64,000 nucleotides of DNA from Elmis aenea (taxonomy: Eukaryota > Arthropoda > Insecta > Coleoptera > Elmidae), in assembly GCA_947652605.1 (NCBI GenBank), contig OX393581.1, positions 11,784,640 to 11,848,639 of the forward strand, in the 5' to 3' direction. The position numbers and the translations under genes are program-made. The notes beneath the pieces were generated by a model that saw only the letters and a program-made list of their open reading frames with translations, had not been told where the DNA came from and did no database searches. Below, one piece after another: positions 1 through 12,660 of the stretch. Position 1 is the first letter of the stretch, and each line of letters opens with the position of its first letter.

Positions 1-949
1 AATTACGCAATACAAAACCGGATGGTTTTATTTAAGTTTTTAAAGTCATTTCCGTTTGCCACTTCCGGTTTAATCACGTAAAAAAAGCGTCAGTCAATTC
101 TGCATATGCACTTTTGTTGTAGATTTTTTTTCCATCTTTGTCAGACATTGCATTTTTGAATAAAAGTGTCTGAAACACCCTGTATTCGTATTTAGTTTCT
201 TTTGGAGTGCGATTCTTAACAGATTCAGAATATTATTACACAATCACTTTTCCAGAAGTTTATATTCTCGGACGGCCATGTGATAAACAGGGCGGGCCAC
301 AAAAATGGACTTGTAAAGCAAGCATAATGATTAAAGTACAAAAAATATGTAGTTCTTTTAAGAAATATGAACGCCATTTATGATTTTTTAGTGGTTTTTA
401 AAAAATATTCAGCTGTTTTGAACCTTTTGTGTAACAATAAATACTGTTTTACGTGTAAAATTTTATTTTGGCGTAGAATCTTAAGGCGTTTATAACTTAT
501 TTTCCTTATCTCTTTGAGAGCCAAACATTCGGGTTTTCTACTGGCAATCACACTTAGTTTGGGCAAAAGTTTGTGTTTTCATTGAATAAAACATAAAATG
601 ATTAAATACATGAAATGTTGCGTTTAATTCAAAGGACATTAGTGTACTTATAAAAAGTAAAACTCTTTGAACCTTTTATACTGTATTATTATTAAAGGGC
701 TAATGCACAGAACATGACTAATTATTTTTGTACGTTATCACAACAACAACAAAAAACTTTTCCGTTGTCATAACAAACCTTTCCATTGTTATCTATATAT
801 ACTGCGTTTTTACTGAAACATTAAATGTGTTATAAAAACGTAAAAAAAAACATCAAAATTTGATTCTCTTATAATAAGTAGACGTTTCTCAAGCCAGATT
901 TTTCAAAAGTGTCTTTGGAAGGGCATATTTACTTTTAATATCATATACA
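1..949. other. No gene seen; one transposon end
   Basis: AT-rich sequence with no coding region I can support. One short landmark is a CACCCTG-TA end near 174-184, the right-hand terminus of a CAGGGTGT-type TA-flanked repeat whose rest would lie left of the window. The small minus-strand frame at 378-566 has no recognisable domain. Confidence 0.6.
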
Positions 950-1100
950 GGGTGTCTAAGAAATCAATAAAACTCCGAATATCTAATTTAATATGTAAAA
1001 TAACTTTAAAAGACCTTACATAGTATTCAATGGTGAAAAATTAGCATGAAGTGGCATAAGAGTAAAATTTTCTTAATATTACAAAGGCGTTACACAATTA
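950..1100. repeat. Left end of a CAGGGTGT-type element
   Basis: Starts with TA-CAGGGTGTCTAAG, the same terminus as many other repeats here. No matching right end was found close by, so this looks like a truncated copy. Confidence 0.45.
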
Positions 1101-1119
1101 TATTTTTAAATGGTACTAA

Positions 1120-1290
1120 TCGGGGATGGAATAACGTTTTAAATCGTTTCGTTATTGTTTAACGTTATTTATTATTTGTTTACGTTACATAACGTTATAA
1201 ATAACATAAAAAATAATAATAGGTACGTTATTATAACGTTACATAAACAATGATAAATAACGTTACAAAAATCTTTTAATTCTTAGCAAG
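1120..1290. repeat. hAT-like end with AACGTTAT palindrome array
   Basis: The segment opens with GGGGATGGAATAACG and continues with many copies of the palindromes ATAACGTTAT and TAACGTTA. Short palindrome arrays just inside a C(A)GGGxTGGxxAA-type end recur at 2315, 10500, 14390, 22569 and 36913. I read this as a degenerate hAT-like terminus, with no partner end identified. Confidence 0.4.
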
Positions 1291-2300
1291 AAAGTGCCAA
1301 TTAAATGTCCTTATTTCGGTAGCAATAACACATTTAAAAAAACACTAGCCTTTTTTAAGACAGTTTGAAATAACAACACTACACACATCGGTTTAATAAA
1401 AAAAGACTGATTTTATGTCAAAGATAAGTTGCCATTTAAAGCAAATCTGTACCAGTTTTCTCTGTAGATTGTTTTCTTAGAAATTGTTTACACGTTGTTA
1501 GTTATCATTCGGCGTGTTTGCTATACATTTTTAAATTTCAAGCAATTTTGGAATAACAATAGAAGCGTTAAAGATCTCCTACTTGTAGATAGGTTCTGAT
1601 TTTCTGACTGTCACACATTCGAATTTTGCCCCGGTAAGTCGTGTTACTATTACTTGAGTTTGTCACGATTCACTTAATTTAATTTATAACAGTCTGACCC
1701 ATTAAATGTCGGAACTCATTTTAAGTTTCATCCTGTTTCATTTGTAATAGTGTATGTTCCGTTTTTGTCTGTACGCTCTGATGTAATTTTTTAGATTCGT
1801 TAAGGATCAATAACAGGATGTCAGATTAAAGCACTCCACAATTTGGTTTTATGTCTTGTATTGAGATTGATGACTATTTGGGTTAAAAATATACCACAAT
1901 CACTCACGGTAATGTTGCTAATAAATTGCTTTCAAATCTTTTGATCGGGTATTTGTATCTTGGCGTAGATTACATAGTACTGTAATTTTTATGATACCCA
2001 CGTCAAAAGTCGCCTGTGATCATGGAAAAACCTAAAGTATATCGGGTTACAACGAAATTGGGCGCTAAAGCCCAATCTTTATTGTTTTAAAGCACAGGAT
2101 TTTTACATTCTGTTATTTCATGCAAGTCATAAAACAAATAACTTTACAGTGGGTGTGTGTAAAAATGTCTTCCTTTAATTTCTTAACCCTTATGCTCATA
2201 GGCAAAATTCACAACGTTGTTCAATGACCGGGTACTCGCCCCAACTAGTCGAGTTTTTTTTTTTTAGGTCACCAGTCTCTTTTTTCAATTTTATACTAAC
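1291..2300. other. No gene seen
   Basis: AT-rich unique-looking sequence. No open frame of note and no repeat end recognised. Confidence 0.5.
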
Positions 2301-2309
2301 TTTTTTAGC

Positions 2310-2410
2310 TTTCCGCCGCTTTTATATCGATATTTCGATATATCGATAGTTCGATATATCGAAATATCGATATAACGATAGTTCGATTTCGATATTCGAT
2401 ATCGCCCACC
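2310..2410. repeat. ATCGATAT palindrome array at a hAT-like end
   Basis: Dense run of TATCGATA and TTCGATAT palindromes. Read on the minus strand it starts AGAGGTGGGCGATATCG, which resembles a hAT terminus followed by subterminal motif repeats. No second end was located. Confidence 0.45.
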
Positions 2411-3860
2411 TCTAATATCTATACTAGGTTCCTGTATTTTGTCAGCCGTTGTGAGACTACTTTACGGTTTTACTAGCTTGTAGGAAAAGGTTAACTTACA
2501 ATTTAAAAAAAGCAATTAAAAATATAAACGTTTTAATAAAATATAAAAAACATTAAATATTTCAGTAAAACGCGTTTAGCTTTCGGGGGGATAGCAATAA
2601 TATCTTAATCGGCAGTGAACATGTTACACATTTGTGTTTTTGAAAATTACTTTCGATTTTAACCAATCGAAAAAGAATAATTTTCTCCCAATTTTCTGTA
2701 AAATTAGATGTACATAATTTTTGCACGATCGTAACAAAACCTCCAAATCAGTAATTTATAAAATAACTTTCAGACTTATACAGTCATAATTATTGCTGGT
2801 TCATGTCACCTGTCCTATAGAGCAGCAATAAAAAAGCTCAGAAAAACTAAAATATCTTACATAGCATGCGAAAAACTTCTTTGCAAACAGCATGCAATAA
2901 CAATTACAAAATGTAAAAAATGTACCTAAATAAATAAAGATTATTGTTTTTCCTTGTATGTATAGACATTAGTTTTTTATTCATTTAATCATCCCTGTAA
3001 TTAAATCAGTGTGTTTAATCGATAATTGCCCATAAATCTCATTTTTCTATAGGTGGGTACCCGGTTATTGAGAATGACTACGTGAACTTCGATGTAAAAA
3101 ATTTTTTGGTTCCAGGAGGGGAAAATATAAAAGCATATTTCGCTTTAAAAAATGTAAAATCGCAACGATCTGGGAGGTTTAAAAATATTATTAAAATCAA
3201 GATATGATAGTCAACTGTTTTCTTACTGGGGCCAAAGTTGATCAATATGTACTGTACAATTGAAAATTTTGGTGTTTTTAGTAATAAGTTTGTATTTTGG
3301 GAGAACAATTGACCAAAATTTTAAAAAAGGAGTCGGCAATAAAATGTTTTATGTTTATGAGCTAAAAAATCAAGTCTTTTTAGTATAAACACTTAACTCG
3401 CAAATGTTTTCCACGAATAGAGAATTGATTATATTTTTCTCTTAGCAGTTGGACCATTTATAATGAATGTGGTGTAGGTCCACCTTAAAATATATGTACC
3501 TACATTTATTAAGCAAATAATTTTTTTGAGAATTCACTTAAAAATATTTTTGTTTTTTGGTCATTAATGGACTTACACCATTTCATAATTATTGAATGGT
3601 ATAATTCATAAAATTTCAATTTCACTTGAATTACGCTATGTTTATAAATAACAACAAGAAACAAAATACTATTGTTTAATCTAGATTCGTATTTAATTTT
3701 TTTAAAATTACATTATGTTTATATTTTTTTTATAAACTCCTAGGTTTCGCATTACATGGCGAATTTAATTGTAAAATACGTATATTTTTTCTTCTTAGCT
3801 TACCCAGCGTTTAATTGGACTACGAGAAATTAACTTGAACCATTTTTATTATAAACAAGA
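2411..3860. other. No gene seen
   Basis: AT-rich sequence. The minus-strand frame at 3078-3308 shows no known motif and is probably chance. Confidence 0.5.
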
Positions 3861-3861
3861 T

Positions 3862-4378
3862 GATTTACCCGGCGTTGCACGGGCGATTACAATTTTAATT
3901 ACTTTTTTTACTTGAATAAGCCCAATAATTCCAAATCATACACAAATGACATACTCTGATCAATCATCTTTCCATTTTCTTATAATTCATTAAAAAATAA
4001 CTATTTATTGCTTAAAAATTGAATAATAACTCAAATTTATTTTCTTTCGTCTTGTTTCAATTAAAAATGTACTAATAAAAATAATACTTCATGTACATTT
4101 ATTACTAATTATTGTATACAAAACAATCTTTACTTGAGAAATACACCGCGCCGTATCGTGTTTTGACCAGGTATTTGCCGACGTAAGATCGAATCCCGTC
4201 CAAGTAATTTTTTTTTTTTAAATTGGTAATATGTGCTTGTACTTAAAGTTTGGCGTTAGATCTGCAAGGTCCTAAATAGTAACTGTGCAAAATTTGGTCC
4301 CGATCGGTCAACGGACCTAGGATTCTATAGCGAACAAACAAACAAACACACAAACAAACTCTTTTATATATATAGATA
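3862..4378 (+). repeat. Retroposon 3' region (SINE/RTE-like) with ACAA tail
   Basis: Contains CCCGGCGTTGCACGGGCG near 3880, a GATCGAATCCCGTCC stretch near 4187 that resembles a tRNA-type B box, the phrase GGTCCCGATCGGTCAACGG near 4297, and an (ACAA)n tail with TATATATAGATAGATA at 4338-4380. This ordering is typical of arthropod RTE-dependent SINEs or RTE 3' ends. No A box or folded tRNA could be made out, so the class stays open. Confidence 0.55.
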
Positions 4379-4380
4379 GA

Positions 4381-5794
4381 TAATTACACAATGTTTTTTA
4401 TTAACAAATTCTAAATTAGTCAAGAGCATGTAGATATATTAAAATATAAACTGCTATTTGTCTGCAAATAAAAAGTTTACACTAAATAATACGTATACCT
4501 ATAAATATATAAATTTGAAAAGACAGTCTTTTCAGATTTTTCCAATTAATTACAGACCAACACCGTTTTCATAAACAGTCTATTTGTTAAGTTTTATACG
4601 GTGCACACAAAATGCAAAAGTTGTAATAACAACATTTTCAACGTTAATGACCATGCCTTAATCCTCCACTCGAACTGCATAAAAATATTTTCGAACTCTG
4701 GATTAAACGAGATAGATTCTAATTTAATTTTCCTAGAATTAATTCTAGAATTTTCCGAATGAACAGGCAACACTAGTAATTTTATGGGCATAAACACAAT
4801 GCGACAAGTATAGAAAGTGTTTAGTTACATACCTAAATTTTTGATTAACACAAGTAAGCTAAATTTTGATTGAAAATGAAATGGAGATAACGATCAATGG
4901 GCGTGGAAATGAACTGATTGTTTACGAAACATATTGTTGGCAAAAAAATGCTACTTACTTTTGTAAATATAGCCTAAGCGCCATATTTATCTAATTTCTT
5001 TCATTTATTGTAACGAATAGTTATATGAAATTTAAGTGGTAATACTATATCTGACCTCTTATCTAAATAAGAAATTGTATAATTCAAGAATTTTTGCAGT
5101 TCGTGTATCGGCTCAGCTCTCATACTTAATCAATTTCTGCAGTTTGAGTGGTACAAGGGCTTAAAATATTTGCAGTTTAGGTGCTTCCATTTTAATGGGC
5201 TAATTTAAAATACTACCACATGTAAACTGTTAGTATATTAAGATATACAGATTGTATCACCTGAGTTTACATTTCTCTTCGGTTTTAATGTGATAAGTAA
5301 GTACTAATAGTGGTAATGTCATAATAAAAGCATAGAACTCTCTTTATAGGCGTCAAAATTACTAACACATGACCTGTTCAAATTCAGGAACGACCCATAA
5401 ATGATAAATGGAGTGAAAAGCCATTATATTGAAACCCCACAAATGCTAGCTGAGACTTTGATTGCTTTATTTATTGTATCGGTAGATGTAAATGAATAAA
5501 TATGATGGTCGGAAACTCATATTTTGGGGCATTGTGAGTGATTATGTTAATAATTTACATGGCCGTGTCTGAGCTAATTCGATGGTTTTATGAGAAACAG
5601 GGGAGTTTTACTGATTTACCTTGGGTAAATAAGTTTTGGTAGAAAACGAATGTCACTTAATGAAAGGCGAAATAAACTTTTCGAGGTGTTAGGGTTAAAA
5701 CTAAGTTTGCTAAAACATTTTTTTAAACTATTGGTTAACTAATAGAATTTATCAGTATTTTAAAAACGTTTTTTTACTGCACTTTCAAGCTATT
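4381..5794. other. No gene seen
   Basis: AT-rich. The minus-strand frame 4594-4797 has no recognisable family, and no repeat ends were found. Confidence 0.5.
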
Positions 5795-6107
5795 TTAGTA
5801 CATTATGATGATATGTAGTATATTGTCGTACATAACAAAAATTGTAAGAAGAATATTACGCACGAGTGGAACAGTAATTGCTTTACAACTCGAGTTTTGT
5901 ACTATATTTTTTCTACGATCACATAATACATACGATTTTATAGTTGTTTTTTTTTTGGCTAAAGTAAACACACTTGTACGTACGCTGTTAATTGTCAAGT
6001 TTTGCGTGTCTACTTTGCTTTGGTCATTTCTAGAATACTGTGCTTTTTGCTTATCGTGCGTAAAGAACCTCTTACTATGCATGCACATTGCACACGCTGT
6101 ACAGTAA
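5795..6107. repeat. Dispersed repeat, copy 1 (ACGAGTGG/CGCACGGTAAG family)
   Basis: Shares blocks with 15420-15985 and 55390-55700: ACATAACA..GTTGTAAG, ACGAGTGGAA, TTTCTACGATCACAT, GTCAAGTTTTGCGTG and a GCATGC-containing end. This copy is in the opposite orientation to the other two. Frames of 97 and 100 aa overlap here on opposite strands, which fits a palindromic repeat and not genes. Confidence 0.6.
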
Positions 6108-6137
6108 TTGGTTATTGTTTATTTTCTTTACTACGTA

Positions 6138-7306
6138 GGGGAAGGTGGTATATACTGGGACATGGTATATAGTGGGACAACAGAGATTTTGGCCATCTGT
6201 TACCCCGTACTTGAAGTTTGTTTACATCAAAATAGCGGTTAAGCCAGTGGTTTCCAACCTTTTTGTACCTCCGCCCCCCCTTTTTCATATTTGTTTTTTG
6301 CGCCCCCCTCACTTTTCGTAACAATCTAATGTCATAAATACTGTGCTGATAATTAAGAATTATTTAATGGACTCCAAAACAATACACCATATTCTGTATA
6401 AAGAAAGTTCTTTTTGTTTGTTTGTATTCAAAAATGATATTTTGGTAAAAGCTGCGCCCCCCCTTGCAATAGTCTCGCGCCCCCTTGAGGGGGCGCGCCC
6501 CACAGGTTGGAAACCACTGGGTTAAGCAGTCCCATTATATCCTGTCTACAGTATGTGTCGTAAACAATGTCATAGTGACTTGCACATGTGAGGCATGTTT
6601 GGTAACTGCGCATTGTTTTTTGTGGTTATTCAGTTTATGTGCTAAAACTTTTTTATTTATTTAACAACAATTAGAAAATTTGGCGTAGGTGTAGCTTACA
6701 GTATATTAAATGTATGTACAATGTTAAAACTTAAAATAATCATACATGTTTTTCATTAAATCGTTGCTTTTAAAAATTGATCACATGGTGCATTGTGGGA
6801 CAATGATGATAATCAGGTAAATTTTCTGAAAAAGACTTCCGACTTTAGATTTTCTTTCTCTAAAAACAGAGATAAAGACTGTGTTAAAAAAAATATTCTG
6901 TGTAGGTTAAGCGAACCGACTAAGTTTGGGGGCACTGAAAAAACAAAAAAACATTTTCAATTTTAGTTTGATTTTTCAAAGTACAATGTCTAAATGCCCA
7001 TGAAAAGTGAAAGTTTTTAAAATAAAAAATTAAAATTAAGCCTTTTTTTAATTACTTATGCTTTATTTCATATATATTTTTTGCTGTCCCACAATGTACC
7101 ACGGGGTGGTTTATGTAGGGACAAGTGGTGTATAGTGGGACGGTCCCTCTATTTGTGTACCTTTATTTAAAAAAATATTTTTTTGTATATACAATGATAA
7201 ACTAAAGCAATATGAATATCTCATATCAATTTGAGGTATGCAAATTAAATCGTTCAAAAGTTACGTAAAATTTAAAAAAAGTGTCCCAGTATATACCAGC
7301 TTCCCC
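6138..7306. mobile_element. TA-flanked element with GGGGAAGGTGG termini
   Basis: Left end TA-GGGGAAGGTGGTATATACTG and right end GTATATACCAGCTTCCCC-TA form inverted ends flanked by TA. Inside each end the motif GGTATATAGTGGGACA recurs (6150, 6165, 7075-7140). It has no transposase frame and is non-autonomous. A 275-bp hAT MITE is nested at 6245-6519, so the pre-insertion length was about 886 bp. The element at 52088-53006 has the same design with a different motif. Confidence 0.7.
6245..6519. mobile_element. hAT MITE nested in the 6138-7306 element
   Basis: Inverted ends CAGTGGTTTCCAACCT and AGGTTGGAAACCACTG are flanked by a perfect 8-bp duplication, GGTTAAGC, at 6237-6244 and 6520-6527. The interior has C-rich runs and GAGGGGGCGCGCCCC. 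The 8-bp duplication and CAGTGGTT terminus are hAT hallmarks. There is no coding capacity. Confidence 0.88.
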
Positions 7307-7308
7307 TA

Positions 7309-9783
7309 CTCCCCCTTACCAGTTGAATAATGTCGTTTCAATTATGTTTTTCATTGTACTATTTCTGTTTGAAAGAGTAGAGTTTCACGAATGCTATTAT
7401 ATGATCAAGTTTCATCCAAAACGTTAAGTTTTAGTGATTTACATGTTATCATTATTAACAAAAACTCACAAATTGTTGATTTAAATACGCCTAATGTGTA
7501 TATTGTTTTTCTTTTTCCAAAACAGTATTTTTCGCTTAAAATAAGTATCATGATTTTAGTACAAAAGTCTTTAAAGAGTATAAAGTTCATATATCCTTGA
7601 ATATGAGAATGACCTATAGATCATAATTCACCTTAATTATCTTGTTATTTTTTAGAAATAGTAATAAACCTTTATGTATAATTAAATAGGAAAAATATGC
7701 AAAATCATCAAAACATAAAATTATTTTCAAAGTTTTGATCTTTTAAATTTAATGTAAACTAATTTAATGTTAATTTAAAATCCGATAGATATATTTTTCC
7801 GATAATGTCAAATTTTGCCAACAATTCTTTCGGAATCAAATGGTATCTAGTCATAGTTTTGAAAGGTGAATTTACTTATGGTGACGTCTTTGTCCAGCAC
7901 AATTAGTTCGTGGTTGTATTTTGTAACGACGTATTTGGAAATCCCTGAATGTCAACGATGTAGACTGGGCCCATGTGCTAATAGTTTATATTCTTTTCTC
8001 CTTAACTGAATAACAGAATAACTCACTATATAAGCCGTTTATTTTAAAAGTGGCTTAAGTCACTTTTATGTTATTTTGTGATATTAAATTGTTTGTTTCT
8101 TGTTCATGGTTAGACTTGCTTCAACTGTTGCACATTTAAACGCCATTCATTAATCGAATTTGTCTTTAAATAAATCCTTTTGTGCCTAGATATAATAAAA
8201 ATTAAAAAACCAACGTTTTTGTAGTACAAATCAAGTATTTCACGAAATAAGTGATTTCGAAAGGGTAAAAAAGTACAAAAATTCATATGATTTATTGCCA
8301 GTTTCATTTTGTTTTATTATTGCACTTTGCTACACATAAAGCCATAATATAATGGTCGTTACTGGCTGGACAGAACACGTCAAACTTATGTGAGTAAAAT
8401 ATTTCAGTTATTATTAAAGTGTTCGACGATGCATGGGCATTAATGTACAAAAATGAGGTCGGTGATGTTAAGCACATTTATAATTTTGAAACTTTTAATC
8501 CGTTTCTGTCAAATATAACGCCTAGCATATAAAAAGTTTTGGGTCGCTTGGCTAGCCTTGCGAAACAGTTCGATTTCGTATAATCGAGACAACTATGATT
8601 GATGTCTCGAACCAACAAATACGAGTCTGGAAACGTTTTTTGGTGTCAAAAGAAATGTTAGTATTAGTTAGGACAATACAAGATATCCTGTCTTTTAAAC
8701 CACTTTTGTGGCACATTTGTCACTCGATTTGTTAGCTTTAGTCTTAGAGGGGACGTGCAATATACAGTATGTTTCTAAAACACTGCCGCCTTTTATTTTA
8801 AGTGTATCGTGTTGTATCTTCTTTGCATTTTTAACTGGCAATACGGTTTGATGCTTAGGTAATAAGCTGTTTGTTATTATACCAAAGTGTATGATAAGTT
8901 ATCAAACATGATGATTTATCCCGTGCATAAATAAATACTCGTTATGTGTTTTCACTTAAAATTAAATTTAAAACAGGAAGTCAAGTTACTTTTCGTTAAA
9001 TTTTATGGTTTATCAAAGTAGTACAAAAAAATATGCAGTATTTATTCCTTATTTTTAATTTTTTTAAAATTCTAACCTGAAACAATTTATTAGTACAGTA
9101 TACCTATGATTATTTTTTATCAAAAATAAGTATTTCTTGGCAATGAAATTTTTTTGTGTAAAGTTTTATTTTCATAAGAAAAACGAAAGATTTTAACGAA
9201 GGACTTTTACATAAAAAGTGTTTTAATATCGTTGGTATTGTCCAACATATTTCAACCAAGTAAATGAAAAGGAATGTGCTACGAAGTTGAAAATATATAT
9301 CCTTTCATGTACAATTCTTAAAAAGATTTATCTTTAATGACTATCTCGCAATACTAAGTATGTAGAGGTAGCAGCTGGTACGCATTCAAATTTATATGCA
9401 AAGTGTGTGTGTTCTGCCAGTAAATAAAAAATAAGTTTTCTCAGCTTGTATATCACGGTCTACACTTGAGGTGCTTGTTTCACAACTATTCAGCGTACAA
9501 GTGTCAACCTCAATTACTATAGATGTTGATTAAGTTGTTTACCAACGTCGATTCCTAGGCTTGAAATGTTGAATTGAGTGTAAGACCCGAGCTCTACTTC
9601 TTGAAATACGAGTGTTACTTATAAAATATTGGAAAAAACTTGTGGTTTGCGGAGTTTAAACTTGAAAATATTGCCAGTGTGGTATTTTAAAAATATTAAC
9701 ATCTATGTAACGCGATCAAAATCACGAATTGCTAAGGTTTGCCGTAAGCTTACTTAGGTACTTACTTACTTAATCTTATAGCC
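7309..9783. other. No gene seen
   Basis: AT-rich stretch. Frames at 7391-7600 (plus), 7405-7590 and 8110-8307 (minus) have no recognisable domain. AAAGTGGCTTAAGTCACTTTTA near 8048 is a short palindrome. Confidence 0.45.
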
Positions 9784-10350
9784 CAGGGGTGGCCAACAAG
9801 TCGATCGTGAAGCCAATTTTGGTCGATCGCGAGGCCAATCTGTCAAGAGCCGTTGGGTTACGAGTGAAACAAATTAAGTCAAGATTTTCAAGTTTTTACG
9901 TTAATTATGTTTTCTGTTTTATTTTTTTTTCAACTCTAGATAGGTGAAGTTCACTAAGTCGTATCATTATTGAAAATAATATTTTTAATCTTGACTTAAC
10001 TTCACTTGTAACCCAACGCACGCGTGAACCCAACGCCCAAACACAACAGTATGCACGCATAGAAAAACACAGCCATGTAACCTTGAATATTCGGTCAGAT
10101 AAGTAAGGGAAAATAAAATTGTCAAAAGTATTTCTTTTGCATTTTAGTATACCCGTGAACTTGAGTAGTAAACCAAAAAAATCGAAAACTTATTATTTCA
10201 ATGAAGAATGGAATCTCGATGACTTTTTTACAACGGTGAATGATAAATGTTGTTGCTTAGTATGCCTTACCTCGATAGCCATTGTTAAAAATGGCAATCT
10301 GGAGAGAAAATATCATAATTTTTTGTTGTTATTTATGAAAATATGAATGA
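9784..10350 (+). mobile_element. hAT element 5' fragment (ZBED5-like type)
   Basis: Begins with CAGGGGTGGCCAACAAGTCG, a typical hAT terminus, followed by GTCGATCGCGAGGCC repeats. About 335 bp inside lies a BED zinc-finger remnant (separate entry). No right end was found, so the copy is 3'-truncated. Confidence 0.65.
10119..10346 (+). pseudogene. hAT transposase N-terminus, BED zinc finger remnant
   Basis: The frame contains KTYYFNEEWNLDDFF, then CCCLVC, then GNLERKYHN. This is the layout of the BED-type finger at the start of ZBED5/GTF2IRD2-like hAT transposases: aromatic/W, C-x2-C, then H-x(3-5)-H. It would bind the element's ends. Only about 75 codons remain before a stop and no catalytic region follows. 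There is no ATG at the start; the codon there is TTG, and a TTTTGCATTTTAG stretch could be a splice acceptor. It lies just inside the hAT end at 9784. The family is fairly clear, and it is dead. Confidence 0.65.
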
Positions 10351-10479
10351 TTCAACTGATTCAATATTGGCCGTTTTATATTAAATCATTAATTTTGAAA
10401 GTGGGGTTAGTCCGTTTGGGTATGAAAAAATCTTAATTTTATTTAGCCATTATCGAAAAACACTTTTGGATAATAAATT

Positions 10480-10625
10480 TACATTATCTTACACTATCAG
10501 CAACTAACAACGAAAAATTTTTCGTTCGTTTCTGATCTGAAGCGAAATTTTTGTTTTCGTGCTTTGTTCCCACCCAAAAAAAAAATCGTTTTGGTTTTTG
10601 TGAACCACAGTTAACAAACGGTTTT
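10480..10625. repeat. AACGAAAA/TTTTCGTT array at a hAT-like end
   Basis: Repeats of CGAAAAATTTTTCG and AACGAAA, and on the minus strand GGTGGGAACAAAGCACG. Similar to 36913-37060. Confidence 0.4.
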
Positions 10626-11257
10626 ATTTATTTATTTCTGCGGAGATGGTCCCCTTTTGGGTTCCTGTTTAGACCTATTGGTCTATTGTACCCTCTGGTG
10701 ATAGCCACCTAAAGAAGTTCTGTGCTTTTGGAAAACTCCAGGATTTTCTTTAGAGTGTTTTTCTTAACTCTTCTTGGTTAACTTTTTCCATCCCCAGTGC
10801 CCAGCTGTCTACGCCTATAGTGTGTATCCTTTACACTGGCATAGTACGCAAAGAGGAGTTTCTTCTTCTTCACCACATCCTCAGCATTAGCCCACAGTGT
10901 CGTGCGACGAGTTCTGTGGCTGCTCTGATGTCTACTCTGCTCATCCTGAGCATTTCTTCTGACTTTTCTTTAGAGACCATTGAAGGGATAGCCTTAGAAT
11001 GGGCTTGTCCTGCAACTTTTTTCCAATGGGCATTATGCCCCTGTATTAATGTCATTAAGACACCACTTGGCTGTTCCATAGGATGTACCAACTGCGGGTT
11101 CTGGTCCGAAGAAAGGTGTCTCGCTGCCAATTTTGGCTAGGCGATCTGCCTTCTCGTTTCCTGGTATATTAGAGTGCCCTGGGCACCACACCAGTTTAAC
11201 ATTATTCCTGCTTCCTAGCACATTAAGCGCCCGGATGCAGTTCAGAACAAGCTATAA
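10622..11257 (-). pseudogene. LINE fragment: RNase H and 3' end (R1/Jockey-like)
   Basis: Minus-strand reading gives VLNCIRALNVLG, NNVKLVWCPGHSNIPGNE, KADRLAKIGSETPF, the C-terminal half of a LINE ribonuclease H (the WxPGHxxxxGNExAD motif). It removes RNA from the cDNA hybrid. A frameshift near 11090 moves the frame to HWKKVAGQAHSKAIP and ATELVARHCGLMLRMW. The 3' end carries a (TAAA)-like tail seen as TTTATTTATTTATTT at 10623. The copy is 5'-truncated just upstream of 11257 and has lost endonuclease and reverse transcriptase. R1/I/Jockey-type LINEs carry this domain. The plus-strand frame at 10820-11140 is its shadow. Confidence 0.75.
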
Positions 11258-11259
11258 TT

Positions 11260-12300
11260 ATATAAACAATAAAACCACGAACCATGAACCAATTATTCGA
11301 ATATCAGATTATACTAATTATAAATACTTCATTTGTATTAATATGTACAATAATAAAGTTCGCCTTTAAATAAAAACAAATTAAATCCTTATGTACGGCA
11401 TACTTTAGACTGGCCAGATTATCTTAGAAAATTACTTAACATAATTAGCTTCATTAATTTAAGTTGTCCTGTTATTATAATTTGCAAAAACCGTTTTTAC
11501 TAGGGCCTCGGTTCTCGCGTTTTTCTCCGGAACCGTTTAAGGTTTTTTCAAAAACTTTGCACCATTTTGCTTGCAAAAGATGTACCAATTGGTAAATGGA
11601 AGAGTTTCGATTGTATCTCTGACGGTTTCATGGCCAACGCGATCGCAAAAATTACTTTTATTTTTCAATTTTTTCAGATTTTTTTCCAATTTTCTTTTTG
11701 TAGATCATCAATGGCATGTATAACTCTTTATAACATTCAGTTTTGATGTTCTTGATGCAATAAACACAGTCTTGATCAGTTTCTATCCATAACATATCGT
11801 GATCCTCCCTTGTTAGAAGTTTCGGCTTGTTTTAGTAATAGAGTAATCAATAACTCAAAAAAGTAGTAAATATATCACTGCTTATGACAACAAAGAAATG
11901 ATTTGTTTTCAAAGCCACTTTTATACCGTGATTGTTGTATATTTATGCGCTGTGTCTCGCTGCTAGCTTTAGTTGAAGTTGTCATCGCATTTTTAATTAG
12001 CCGCAGGCATTTCCTTTATTAGTTTACATCAGTGGTTCAACTACTACGAAATTTGACACGGCCCAAACCCGGAACTGACTACCACTGCCGGCCGCAGAAC
12101 CGAAACAATACAAATGAAACACTTCCGGACTCCCCGGAATAACACCGGGTCTGGATTCTTAAATATCCAATCCGTAGATTTTGCTCCACTATCGCCGTTG
12201 ACCTAGTCTAGACAAACAACGCGCTAATCCAATTGTTCCGCTAGAATAAACAACGATTATTGCTAATAACGTTTTTCTGCAAAGCTTCCGTGGTATCCTT
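11260..12300. other. No gene seen; rising GC toward 12.3 kb
   Basis: AT-rich until about 12050, then CG-containing sequence begins (CCACTGCCGGCCGCAG near 12082, TCCCCGGAATAACACCGGG near 12133). This may be the upstream part of the promoter-like island. Confidence 0.35.
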
Positions 12301-12660
12301 TTTTTAGCGCCACGGAGATGTGAGAAGTTTTTTCGGCGTGCAACTGACATGCGCTGCGGCAAACGGCGGGAAGCCCGAGGCCTCTCCGTGGATCTGATAC
12401 TAGAAGTTCACAATGCGCCAGGCGCCGGTCTGTGAGGGTGTCAGCAAAGTTCTATAAGTAAACTCACTCCGTATCGTGTGATATATACGAAGCGACCGCC
12501 GTACGAGCGTGTGTCGGTTCGCTCGCAAGTGGTTCAAAGTTTTCGGACTTTTTTGAGTACGATTTTTTATTTTGATTGGTGAAGTACGATTTTGTGTTTT
12601 TTGTTTACACTTTTTGTTATTTATGGTGGAATAATTTGTTTATCAACAAAACTGCAAAAG
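12300..12660 (+). promoter_or_regulatory. Candidate promoter and non-coding first exon
   Basis: This is the most CpG-rich stretch of the window (GCGCTGCGGCAAACGGCGGG, GCGCCAGGCGCCGG). Downstream are TATA-like CTATAAG (12452) and ATATATACG (12481), then an initiator-like GTCGGTTCGCTCGC near 12513. About 145 bp later comes ACTGCAAAAG|GTAAGATTT, a good splice donor at 12660/12661. There is no long frame between, so it would be a 5' UTR exon of a plus-strand gene with a long intron. All of this is inferred; no coding exon could be tied to it. Confidence 0.4.

Noticed and set aside
4180..4205. tRNA gene
   Set aside because: GATCGAATCCCG resembles a B box, but no A box, stems or anticodon arm can be laid out; it sits in a retroposon tail.
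5795..6107. Two ~100-aa frames on opposite strands
   Set aside because: Both lie in a dispersed palindromic repeat also found at 15.5 and 55.5 kb.
12055..12115. Tiny element between CAGTGGTTCAACTA and ACTACCACTG
   Set aside because: The ends are only partly inverted and no target duplication is visible.
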